NCBI GenBank assembly: GCA_921293015.1
Contig: OV121086.1
Location: forward strand, 33,727,194-33,791,193
Direction of reading: 5' to 3'
DNA: 64,000 bases
DNA from: Phorcus lineatus
Taxonomy: Eukaryota > Mollusca > Gastropoda > Trochida > Trochidae
The translations under genes were made by a program, and so were the position numbers. Below the pieces are notes generated by a model. That model saw only the letters and a list, made by a program, of their open reading frames with translations. It was not told the DNA's origin and did not search any database. Positions within the stretch are counted from its first letter, which is position 1; each line of letters begins with the position of its first letter. Of the stretch, positions 13,200 to 23,278 are shown piece after piece.

Positions 13200-13830
13200 A
13201 TTGATGTTGACATGTTTAAAATATTTACAGGGTCATTGAATTATTTCACTTTTATGAATATTTATCATAAAATGTCTTATTTCTGGTAATGTATAGAAAT
13301 CATGAGGCTGCTTACAGTATATTTAGTATTACAAAATCTTCTAGTCACCAAATACGCGGCTAATGGCTAATGGCTAATGGCTGAAATATTGCTCAAGCGG
13401 CGTTAAACAATAGCTCACTCACTCACTAGTCACCAAATACCTTGCAGTTAACGTAGTTTAAGATTTAATATTAGTAAGCAAAGCAAAGTTTAACTTTGCA
13501 AGCAATAACTTGCTTTCACTGCACCGGAAAATCTTACAAAATAGCCAAAAATATATAAGAATCAACCTTTCTATGATTCCATATATTTATTAGTAGAACA
13601 GGTATTATACTCAAAAGTCAGGTGATTCAGGATAAGAATAACATGGGTTTACTGGAAAACATTGTTTGAAAAATTATACATGGATTGTATTTTTAAAAAT
13701 CAACCATAAATGTTGTCCAAAAAAGGTGTTTTGTGAAAAGCATGAAATTTCATTTGATTTCATTTGAATCAATGAATAGATTGATGAAATAGTGATCATT
13801 TCCTTCTTGGGTCAATGCAGAACAACTGGT
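13200..13830 (+). repeat. Dispersed repeat of unknown class, copy 1
   Basis: Shares an ordered series of blocks with 33840-34390: ATAAAATGTC(T/A)TATTTCTGGT, CTAGTCACCAAAT, AATAACTTGCTTTC, CTTTCTATGATT, TTCAGGATAAGA and CATTTCCT.CTTGGGTC. The order and spacing are conserved over about 550 bp. No open frame, and the ends are not defined. A SINE tail is inserted in this copy only. Confidence 0.7.
13341..13440 (+). mobile_element. SINE 3'-end fragment with 15-bp target duplication
   Basis: CTAGTCACCAAATAC occurs at 13341-13355 and again at 13426-13440. Between them is a 70-bp insert: three GGCTAAT repeats, then GGCTGAAATATTGCTCAAGC, GGCGTTAAACAA and CTCACTCACTCA. The related repeat at 33.9 kb has only one copy of the target, so this is a clear retroinsertion of a 5'-truncated SINE. 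Confidence 0.9.
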
Positions 13831-15173
13831 GAATAAAATAAGTGCTAACATGTCTGGGTACAGTAAGGGGTTAGAGAGAATAGACATCTTTTGTAAATAC
13901 CACGAAAACAGGTGACCCATGAAAACAGGTTACTCCAGGGTAAGATTAAAGTTATTTAATTACAAAGTTATGGTTATCGTATGGTTTGTAAAATATTTTT
14001 ACTTAATTGACAATATATGGAAAAAAAAGACCAATTAAATGCAAATTTTTATAATGAAGGTCTAACCACTACCACTGTAACCATTTAAAAATAGGCTTTC
14101 TTGTGAGGACTGCTGTCAAAATATCTTATCTTTTGTTACTTTAGTTTTTCAATATAGTCAAATTAGAATAGTAGCTTTCTTGGTTATTTAGAAACTGGGA
14201 TATTAGAAAATTCAGTATCCCCAACATAAGTTAATATAGATTGAAATATGAGGTTCCTGTCAAGATCATGTGATTGCTATCTTTTACATTTCACCACAAC
14301 ATGGCTTTGGTCTTTCCTTGATGCGTAGTTTGTCGTTGTTAAATGATTAAAGCCATTAACATATCTATCTATAACACACAATTATAACCATCAAAAGATG
14401 CAATATCAATGATTTCTCTTATTTCATTTCATTCTTAGCACACAAAAAACCCAATAAAAATCAAATAATTCACACCAGGGATATCTAGAAAAACAACACT
14501 GCTGCAAATAAGGTAATTATCTGATTAAATGATATGACACTGATAAATATGTGTGTTATGAATCCAAACTTTTGTATTCCTCTAATAAAACAAATCCATC
14601 GCACATAAGGTCATACCTACCACAAAACAGGCTTAATACGTATGTGCGTGTTCCAAATGAAAGAAGAATTATTATCATTTTAGAATATGAAATTTAACAT
14701 TTGAAGTTTAAAATATACTACTTCAGTGACAAAATTTGGATTGAAAGATTTCAGAAAAAGCATACATTATGATTTTTTGCTAAGACAAACAAAATGTTTA
14801 TGATGCAGATGGCTACTACTACAAAATATTCATGATTATTAATGCGTGAGGAATTATGGTAATATCTCTGTGGTATCTCTAATTAATAAATCAAGACATT
14901 TAGACTTGTTTCAGCTGTTTACTGTTAGGGGTTGGAAACACAATCCTGAGGTTCTATCGGTAATGGTTACAAACCTAGAGTTTAAACCATTAGCATAAAA
15001 ACGTGAAGAAGAAAAAAATGTGTTGTTTTCCCAAATAATGAATGAAGCAGAGCACTTTATAAGTGTGTTAACATTGTAAACACAATTATTTTTTCATACA
15101 ATATATTAATATCTCCCAATAGATGAACAACAAGTTGACTTGGAATATTTGTTCTTTGCATACCCCTCTGCAT

Positions 15174-15608
15174 TCTCTCCCAACAGAGGTAGCTCCATCA
15201 TAAATTCCTATTCAACCTCTGTCTTAATACGAGGGTTTATCAAGCACGAAATGTAGAACGCTGATTGGATGAATTTAAATTTGGTTGTGCAATCAGCGTT
15301 CTACATTTCAAAGGTTATCATTCAGATTGCTTAAGTTATTTCCGGAAGCTTTACAAAAGCTAAACTTTATTGGAATATGCACCTTGCACTTTGAGTCGTC
15401 TTTACAGAACGCATACGCCTCATATTGCGACTGCATCATTGCATAGGCATATGTGACAACAAACATATTATTCATGCATTCCTTGTTTTCATTGGCTGAA
15501 ATATTGCCAGGTAGTTTTAAGTTGCAAACTGCCTGAAGCCCAAGAAACCTTCGTATTAAGACAGAGGTTGTATCAAATTTATAACAGAGCTACCTCTGTT
15601 GGGAGAGA
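15174..15608. mobile_element. Foldback element with nested inner palindrome
   Basis: Left end TCTCTCCCAACAGAGGTAGC, right end GCTACCTCTGTTGGGAGAGA. A second inverted pair is ACCTCTGTCTTAATACGA and TCGTATTAAGACAGAGGT. Within the left half lies another near-perfect palindrome (GAAATGTAGAACGCTGATT and its complement, about 15250-15310). Total 435 bp, no coding capacity, consistent with a MITE. Confidence 0.85.
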
Positions 15609-16436
15609 ATAACAAAATATCAGCGAGTTTTCACTCTATTGAATAAAGCAGAGCTGCTAGGAAGCTGATATTCTATACACTGTCACTTATTGATATACTG
15701 TCAATCATGCACCGGTTTTATCCAATGAATCCAGTGAACAAATATAAATTATACAGAGTGCTGCTCTTCTCTTTAATGCTCACACAATGGCTGAAATATT
15801 ACCCACAATGCCCTCTTCACAACCACTTCTCTCGTTCTTTAGTATTTCTACTTTAATGATTGCGTCATCTACAGGTGGCTTATTTACACTTTGTCAAAAG
15901 TAATGTGTAAAACAAGGTTTTTATTGACACTGGCCAAAAAATGTGAACACGTAAAGTGTTACGGTTAAAGCCATAACCAGTTAATGAATTATTTTGCTTT
16001 CTAAAAAAAGGACAGATGAGCATTGATTGCTGTTTTTAAGCACTGTAATTGAGTCGAGAGGGCATGGAAAATCTAAAATTTGCCAATATAAAAAAGGACC
16101 TATTTATCATAATATATTATTGCAGTAAAATTTTCTGTATCGCAATATTTTTCATTAGGGATGAGGATTGATACCAATCCTTACTAAGAATGAGACAAAT
16201 TCCGAGGGACAAATGTCTTTGTGCAAGTTAGCTAGCAGTCTGTTCCCAATATATTTATGCCGAGGATATTTGCTTCCTTGAATGGCTCCCAGCGTTATTA
16301 GAATACAACATTTTAATTTAATCTTTGTCTTTCAAATAAATTCTTAGAACTGGAGTTGTTTCAAGGACTATATTAAACCCATATAAGTGAAATATGCCCG
16401 ATATTATGTTTTTACAGAATTTCTTCATCCTTTACA

Positions 16437-18790
16437 GATCTTAATAAAGCTGCAATCTGAATAACAAAAGAAGAAACAGAACTGGAGCCAATATGGAGAG
16501 TGAGCATTGTGATGAAATGGAACTAAATCAAGATGGAGAAAGTAATGAAGATGAAGACAGAATAGGGGAAGAAGGAATGGATGAATGGCTGGTGCTGGAT
16601 GATATTGAAGATGAAAATGAAGAAAGTGACCAAAAAATTCTGTCTGAAGAAAAGACTCCTGGATCAGATGCGATTTTGCAGGAATATAGTGCTGAGGGTA
16701 GACAAGATTTTGAGTCACAGGATGATGATAATCCCACCAATGATGGAAATAAACATCTTGATATTGGGAAAGGGAGTTCAAGGAAAAGACAGATGGATGT
16801 CAAGGTTGATAAACTTGATGAAGATACCTCCAAGAGATTCAAAGATGAATCTCAATCTTCTAAAGAGAAAACATGTCAAGAATCTCCACAAGACACCGCA
16901 GTAAGTTGCTCTGGAGAAAATAAACAAGAAGATTGTTCGAGACCAATTATATTTGATGATCTCATATTTGAACAAAATATGTCCTGTCCTTTCTGTATAA
17001 ATGATGACACAAAATACCCTACTCGGTCAAATTTTATCATCCATTGGATACAAAAGCATTCCATTTACACAAAAATTTACCCTTGTCCAATATCGGGATG
17101 TTCAGAAATGTTCAAGTGTAGAGCCCCCTTGATATATCATGCAACGCATGGGCATAGTGAACAGCAAAGGAATGAAGTGAATTTTGGAGACTGTTTTCCT
17201 GAAGTATCATGTTCTGATGAGGCACAGTTAAAAGATGATCAAGAAACTAATTTCCATAAAGGTGTTACAGGTCAACCTGTTCAAAAGTTACAGGGCAATG
17301 CTGATGGGGGTATAAGCACTGAACTGGCAAATTCTGAGGACAAATCAGAAGAAAAGCAACATGCTTCAACATCATGTGGAAAGGATGAGGATGACTCTCA
17401 AGTTCAGTCGAGAGAACTGAGAACTGATGCTCAGCAAGACGAGGTTGAGGTTGTGAATAATGATGTAGTGAAATTTCTACCAAACATGAAGTGTCCAATC
17501 TGTCCTTCCACTCAACAGTTCCCAAGGGAAATTGAATTTCTGGATCATTGGAAGATGCATCATACTGTAACCTCTGAAAAACATTTTTGTCATCATCTCA
17601 GAAAATGTGGCGTTAAAGCTGATTCAGCCAGACTGCTGCAAGAACATTTCAAGAGTGACCATAACGATGGGAAAGAGATAATTACCATACAAGTCAGTAA
17701 CATTGTGATCAAGAGAACCTCAGTAGTTAATCCAACATTCAACAATCCAAAAAATCTTGTTTTCAATCCCTCTGTCACCAAAGAATTTCATTTCCGACCT
17801 CTCACAAAGTGCCCAGTGTGTGTGGTGTCGGCCATTCACACAGTGCTGGATACTTTTGAGTTCCACTGGCTGAGTTATCACTGTAAATTTGGTACCAAGT
17901 TTTACTGTTCTCACAGTGGCTGCAAGTACGTCGCACAGAGACTGGTAACGGTGAAGAGACATTACTGGGAGAATCACAACTATGGTAATGATATGCTGAC
18001 AATGGCTGCTATTGAAACATTGAATGATTGTAAGAAGACATTATTCTTCAATCACTTCTTCTTCCATCCAACTCCCTACTATTTCAAAGAAGTAGACAAT
18101 TATGTTGCTGAATTCAGAGCAGGAATGGAATGCCCCATATGTCCTGGGAATATTTGTTTGAAAACGTTGCAGCAGTACCATGGTCACTGGCAGACGGTTC
18201 ACCTAAAGTACTCTGAAAAGTTTAAGTGTCCAGTCAAAGGATGTGCGTCACGGCACAAGATGATGGACGAATTGAGAAGACATTATGTTGAAAAACATAA
18301 TAGTGGCAAGTATACCTTGACTGAGAACATATTCCAACAATTGAACAAAGCTTCAAAGATAAGGGAAGAAAATGCCTCGTTCATAGATCCGGGGCACTGT
18401 GTATTTCTGTCTGCAAAAGAAAACGCAGATGACTATGCCTATGTAGATATCCTCTCGTTTAGGAAAAATATGGCCTGTCCAGTTTGCCCAAAGGTCTTTG
18501 CAATCAAGGGCAAGCACTTCCAGAAACACTGGCAGGAATTCCACATTCTGTTCACTAAAACTTATGTGTGCCCATTCAAGGACTGTAAAGAATTCAGACC
18601 TGCCATTCCTGAACTGAAACATCATTACAGAGTTGCCCATAACAGAGGTCTGCCACTTGAAGCCATAGCAACAAAGATACTGAACAAGCTTCAGAAAGAG
18701 ATCATAATGAACAAAGACTTTATCGATCCAACATTTTACAGACTTTCCCTGATAGATGATGGTGATGGGGCTGATACAGAGAAAACATAG
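16437..18790 (+). CDS. Paired C2H2 zinc-finger protein, five units (gene ZF-B)
   Basis: A paralogue of ZF-A and probably a nuclear nucleic-acid-binding protein. The exon follows an acceptor ending near 16437. The CDS runs from ATG 16493 to the TAG at 18788-18790 in one exon (765 residues), so any earlier exon is untranslated. Residues 1-160 are acidic and low-complexity. Five finger units begin at residues 165, 334, 440, 547 and 662, with CP-x-C, HW..xH, C-x4-C and H-x4-H, joined by DPG/NP motifs (FIDPGHCVFLS, FIDPTFYRLSL). The second unit has a CHHLRKC variant in its second finger. Units 1 and 2 are separated by a long acidic, Ser/Glu-rich linker. The last ~27 codons are the source of the tandem array that follows. 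Not a family I can name. Confidence 0.88.
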
Positions 18791-19395
18791 AATAGTCTTT
18801 AGTATAGAAGGAGATTGTTATGAACAAAGACTTTATTGATCCAACATTTTACAGACTTTAGCTGACAGATGACAGGATTGTTGCTGATACAGAGTATAAC
18901 ATACAATAGACTTAAGAAGGAGATCATTACAAACAAAGACTTTATCGATCCAACATTTAACAGACTTTACCCGAGAGATGACGGGATTGTTGTTGATACT
19001 GAGTAAAACATACAATAGTCTTTAGGAGATCATTACGAACAAAGACTTTATTGATCCGACATTTTACAGACTTTACCCAGCAGGAGATAATTGGGATCTT
19101 GCTGATAAGTAGAAACATACAATAGTCTTTAGAAGGAGATTGCTATGAATAAAGACTTTGTTCATCCAACATTTTACCTGGGGATCTTGCTGATACAGAG
19201 TAATAAGTAGAATAGTCTTTAGAAGAAGATTATTATGATCAAAGACCTTGTTGATCAAACACTTTGTAAACTTTCCCTAACCATGACGGGAATATAGCTG
19301 ATACAGAGTGTAAAAGTAGAATAGTCTTCCAAGCAAGAGATAATTGGGAACTTGTTGATAAGTAGAAACATAAAATATTCTTCAGGTATTTGAAG
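18695..19395 (+). repeat. Tandem array derived from the 3' coding end of ZF-B
   Basis: About six units of ~90-112 bp. Each carries AACAAAGACTTTATCGATCC, ACATTTTACAGACTT, GAT(G/A)ACGGGAT, TGATACAGAGTA and ATAGTCTTTAG. The first unit is the genuine 3' end of ZF-B (residues FIDPTFYRLSL to the stop). Later units are degraded copies beyond the stop codon, shorter towards 19300. This looks like amplification of an exon end plus part of the 3' UTR. Confidence 0.85.
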
Positions 19396-19803
19396 AAACT
19401 ACTGTTTTCCAGCACTTTCTCTCTAATTTGATACTTTGATCAAGAAAACAAATCATGTGGAATCTTAAGCTTGTATCATTGACTGAGATATTTTGCTTTG
19501 AAAGAGTGCAATTATTCCTTTTTATTGCAAATTATTGTAGAATGTATTGCCAATCTGATCTGATCTGATCTTACGATACACATGTCTTTAAAATATGGTT
19601 TTGTAACTTTTATCATGTTAATGGTGGCTGGGGATCTTGAATTACCCTGTATTCTTCACTTTAGTGGAAGTAAAAGACTTATTGAAAGACTGAAAAAACC
19701 TTCTTTAATGAATCAGCATGCAAGGTAAGCAATGTTGAGAGGTGGGCTCTAAATCAGGACGCATATTGTTCAGTCAAAAACGTGGTGGGTGGGCGCTTAT
19801 AGG

Positions 19804-20121
19804 GGAGTGGCCGGATAGCGCAGTGGTTAGTGTGTTCAGCTTCAGATCAAGAGGTCTGTGGTTCGAACCCTGCCAGGGGCTCGGCAACTTTGTCTGCAGT
19901 AGAGAACTGTAATACATGCACTAACGTTTGGGTGCAATGCTGCACTGAATTTCAGCGCAGTACCACCCATGGTTCGCTAGTTCCAGTCGATGCTCGCAGG
20001 TTTCACCACAATGCATAGCCACAATGGTGTTGCGAGCTTTCTCCCTGCAATAATACTAGCCGCCGTGATATAAGTGAAATACTCTTGAAAGTGGCGTTAA
20101 AACCCATATCACCTCACTTAC
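19804..20121 (+). mobile_element. tRNA-derived SINE
   Basis: A tRNA-like head (GGCCGGATAGCGCAGTGGTT as A-box region, B box GGTTCGAACCC at 19860-19870) is followed by a ~200-bp body containing 'GGCAACTTTGTCTGCAGTAG' and 'CAGGTTTCACCACAATGCAT'. The tail is GTGAAATACTCTTGAAAGTG, GCGTTAAAACCC, ATCACCTCACTTAC. A degraded relative in the same orientation lies at about 50355-50620. Confidence 0.88.
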
Positions 20122-20656
20122 AGGAAGATTGTGGTTAGCAGGGGAGGGGGCCAAGATTGTTTGTATTTCAAATATTTTTTATCTTAATGCATTCACTGAT
20201 TTTTAAAAGAAATGTATATGTATTAGTGTGCTGCTATATACGAGTCATGTGCAAATCAAGCAAACATTGAATGCTGTTCTTTTTTAGAGTAGACATTTTT
20301 TTTACCATAAATTTTGGATTGATGCATGTTTTGTAGCTTCATTGCTTGTCATAAACCTGATATGTTTTCTGCAAGCTTATGCAATAATAATGAAAGACTG
20401 ATGAGCTATTTGTTTTACTTTTTCGAATTTGCCTTTGGTAATAGTGTCAATTCGTCAAAATATTCTTTTGCTTGATGAAAGGATGAAGCTTGCAAAAAAT
20501 TACATAACTTTTCTTTGAATTTTTCGAGAAAAGTCATGTGATATCAAGGACAGAAATCATAGGGATATATTAAGATCTTTCCTAAATGTTTCCATCTTGC
20601 ACAGAATCCTCAAATACAAAGATCTAAAACAAATGATTTTTTAAAAAAAGTAACAT

Positions 20657-20797
20657 TTTATTCTACAAGAATCAACATGTGCTATCAATCCGAGCATTTC
20701 CCATTGACCGCTTCCTTCCTTGGTAGTTTGTCCTGTGAACCATCCTTGCAAAACTCCGGGCAGGTAATTGTAACGGGACCATCATCAGCACATGCAG
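20657..20797 (-). CDS. Possible terminal exon of a small Cys-rich protein
   Basis: On the minus strand, a pyrimidine-rich acceptor (TTTCTTTCAG) precedes an open stretch from 20797 to a stop at 20685-20687. A canonical AATAAA lies at 20657-20662. The readable peptide ends ...CADDGPVTITCPEFCKDG..., with further Lys/Arg and a final Cys-Ser-Asp. Four Cys in about 37 residues suggest a secreted peptide tail, but I see no matching upstream exon, and the reading frame entering from upstream is unknown. It could instead be an unrelated terminal exon or chance. Confidence 0.35.
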
Positions 20798-20900
20798 CTG
20801 AAAGAAAAAAATTATTATTGTAATTGCATACAATTGGATGGCATGTAGTAATATTGTTATTATTTTAGCAACAAAATAAATTACTGATTTGTCATAAAGT

Positions 20901-23103
20901 TGCATTATTTTTTATTTCACTCAGAAAGCTTCTTCTGTTAGAATATTCTTTTAATAGAGACTATATTTAGCAGGACCAGCGAGAGTCTGTAAGGACCAGT
21001 GATTTCGAAAGCTTACTGATCCTGTGGTCTTGTGGGAAATTTTGGTGAATGTCAAGCCCTGGAGAGTAGTTCAACCTAACTCTCTTGCTCACCCATTATG
21101 ACATCTGATGGTCGAACCAATTGTTTGTCTAGGTTCATCACAGAATTTCCAGATTTCGGTGTCCAGAGTTTGCGACTGGGGATGGTTGATCCAAAGGTCT
21201 TCCACACAGCATTAGCATAATCAAAGTCTCCATTCTGAGCTTTCTTAGGATTTTGTACCAGAGAAATGTCAGAGCCTCTGATCAAGGGTTTAGGCAGTGG
21301 AAGAAGAAATCCAAAGGTCTCATGCCAAACCTAAAGTAAACAACAAGTTATAAACATCATTTTTATTCAACATAAAGTAAATGTTAAGTACAGAGCCATT
21401 TATATTAATTCCAAAAAGATTTTGACAATTAGAGAGTATATTAATATGTTTGATATTCATTTAAATGCCAGAATGATAATATTATACTTAAGCAAAGAAA
21501 ATTGGAAATTTTCATCAGCATGGTACTGGATTACACAGCTCATTTTTATTTATTGGTAAATGTATACGAGTACCCAAATTTATGGATCAGTTTAAATGAT
21601 AAGTTCTCACCTGAACATCAGGGACAATGTATGACTTGCAAGTGAGATCAAAGCTGGTGTTAACGATGTGGCCTGTATTTTCTTTTACTCTGTCAAGAGC
21701 CTTCAGCAGAGGTCTGCTCCTGCAATCATGACATCATTTGATAAGTCTTTGAAAAGCTTTTAAAAGGGACATACATTAACAGCAAGATTTTCTGGTTTAC
21801 CAACTCTTTATTGTGAAAACCTCAATCGGAACAATGAAGATGTTAGAATATACTTCAAAACCTGCTGTTTTTTACGAAGGAGTATGCATATCCTCAAATT
21901 TTATCAAGATCATGTTGCTATTCTCATGATGTCATTGTTTAATTTTGATTGATATAATTCTTCTTTCTTTATTACACCTTTTTCTGTGATGTAGTTATGT
22001 GTGACAATATGTATATGATTTTGAGTTACACAAAATGAAACAGATAATGGGAACACAAGCAGAAGAGACATAGACACGAGAAGAAAAAGAACACAATGTA
22101 GGTTTTGAGAGGATTTGTGTGAAAGTACTTATTTGTAACGAGTTAATACCTAATAGTGTGAATTGTTACAATAAAATGACAGGGATACCACAGAATAAGT
22201 GACAGTGTTCAGCTGAGTAAGATAGCTGTACCTGTCACTGATGACAGAAGAGGAGTTCATGTCTGTTTTTACTACAAAGTCTCGCAGACTGGAGACCAGA
22301 GCCTCAATCTGACTTTGTTGGAGGTCACAAACTTCTTGACATGCAAGGTCAGAGGTCTGGAGGTGAAAGGGACAAATAAAGATAAACAAAATATAAAAAA
22401 AAGAGAAAGGAGAAAAATGTGAAACAAAATTGCAAGGAGGGGAGGATCAAAGGGTAACAGAAAAGGATGGAGTTTCCGAAAGAAAATAAAGAGATACTGA
22501 ATGAAATGATTATAGAAAGGGGGGGAGGGGGACATCATGAACAAATTTTACTGACCTGTTGAAGTCTGTTGAGCAAGTGCTGTTCCTCTTTCATCAGATT
22601 GTCAAATTGAAGCTTGTGAAGCTGCTGCTCCTGAAATTGTCTCTGGAGTTTCTGTTCCAGGGAGCGAGTCTTCTCCTCAGCCTGTCTCTCTCTCCTGATG
22701 TCTGCCTTCTCAAACTCCTTCTGGAGCTGCTTCTCAAGCTGCTGGACTCTGTCCTGGAGGTCAGCGCGACTTTCCAGTTTCTTTAATCCAATCTGTACAA
22801 ACAATTAATAAATAATGTTGGTTGAAGCTCACCTTTACAGTCAACAGGTCAGGATTAAATTGTAGCTTCCTTATATCAATTACAGATGTCACTCAAACAA
22901 AGTTCTACACTACCAACCTCTTGAAAGTGATTCAGAGTTTTAACAGTCTCCATATGTTGTTTGGTCAGTGACTCAAGCTGATGACTCAGATTCTCATGTT
23001 TTGAGGAAAGTTTTCGGGCAGTTGTCATTCTGGGGAAAAAGGTCAATTTTGATATCATAAACCAAATTTATCAATGAAGATTTTAATACTGATTCAATGA
23101 ATT
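20901..23103 (-). pseudogene. Headless tandem duplicate of the last five exons of the coiled-coil gene
   Basis: This 2203-bp block matches 23104-25306 wherever I compared it, including introns, and the protein segments are identical. It carries five exons at 22918-23029, 22556-22792, 22232-22356, 21611-21719 and 21076-21330 (stop at 21076-21078), plus the AATAAA at 20911-20916. No first four exons lie between the copies, so it can only be used by splicing past the upstream copy. The downstream breakpoint is about 10 bp beyond the polyadenylation signal. Confidence 0.85.
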
Positions 23104-23113
23104 TGCATTATTT

Positions 23114-23119
23114 TTTATT
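23114..23119 (-). terminator. Polyadenylation signal of the coiled-coil gene
   Basis: AATAAA on the minus strand, about 160 bp past the stop codon. The same hexamer recurs 2203 bp away at 20911-20916 in the duplicate. Confidence 0.6.
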
Positions 23120-23278
23120 TCACTCAGAAAGCTTCTTCTGTTAGAATATTCTTTTAATAGAGACTATATTTAGCAGGACCAGCGAGAGTCTGTAAGGACC
23201 AGTGATTTCGAAAGCTTACTGATCCTGTGGTCTTGTGGGAAATTTTGGTGAATGTCAAGCCCTGGAGAGTAGTTCAAC

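Larger units (their letters stand above)
10507..16430. other. Repeat-rich intergenic region, no gene seen
   Basis: AT-rich and without a convincing exon, apart from a possible untranslated first exon of ZF-B that I could not locate. It contains a dispersed repeat (13200-13830), a SINE tail with a target duplication (13341-13440), a foldback element (15174-15608) and a short (TA)n tract near 12128-12146. Confidence 0.5.
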
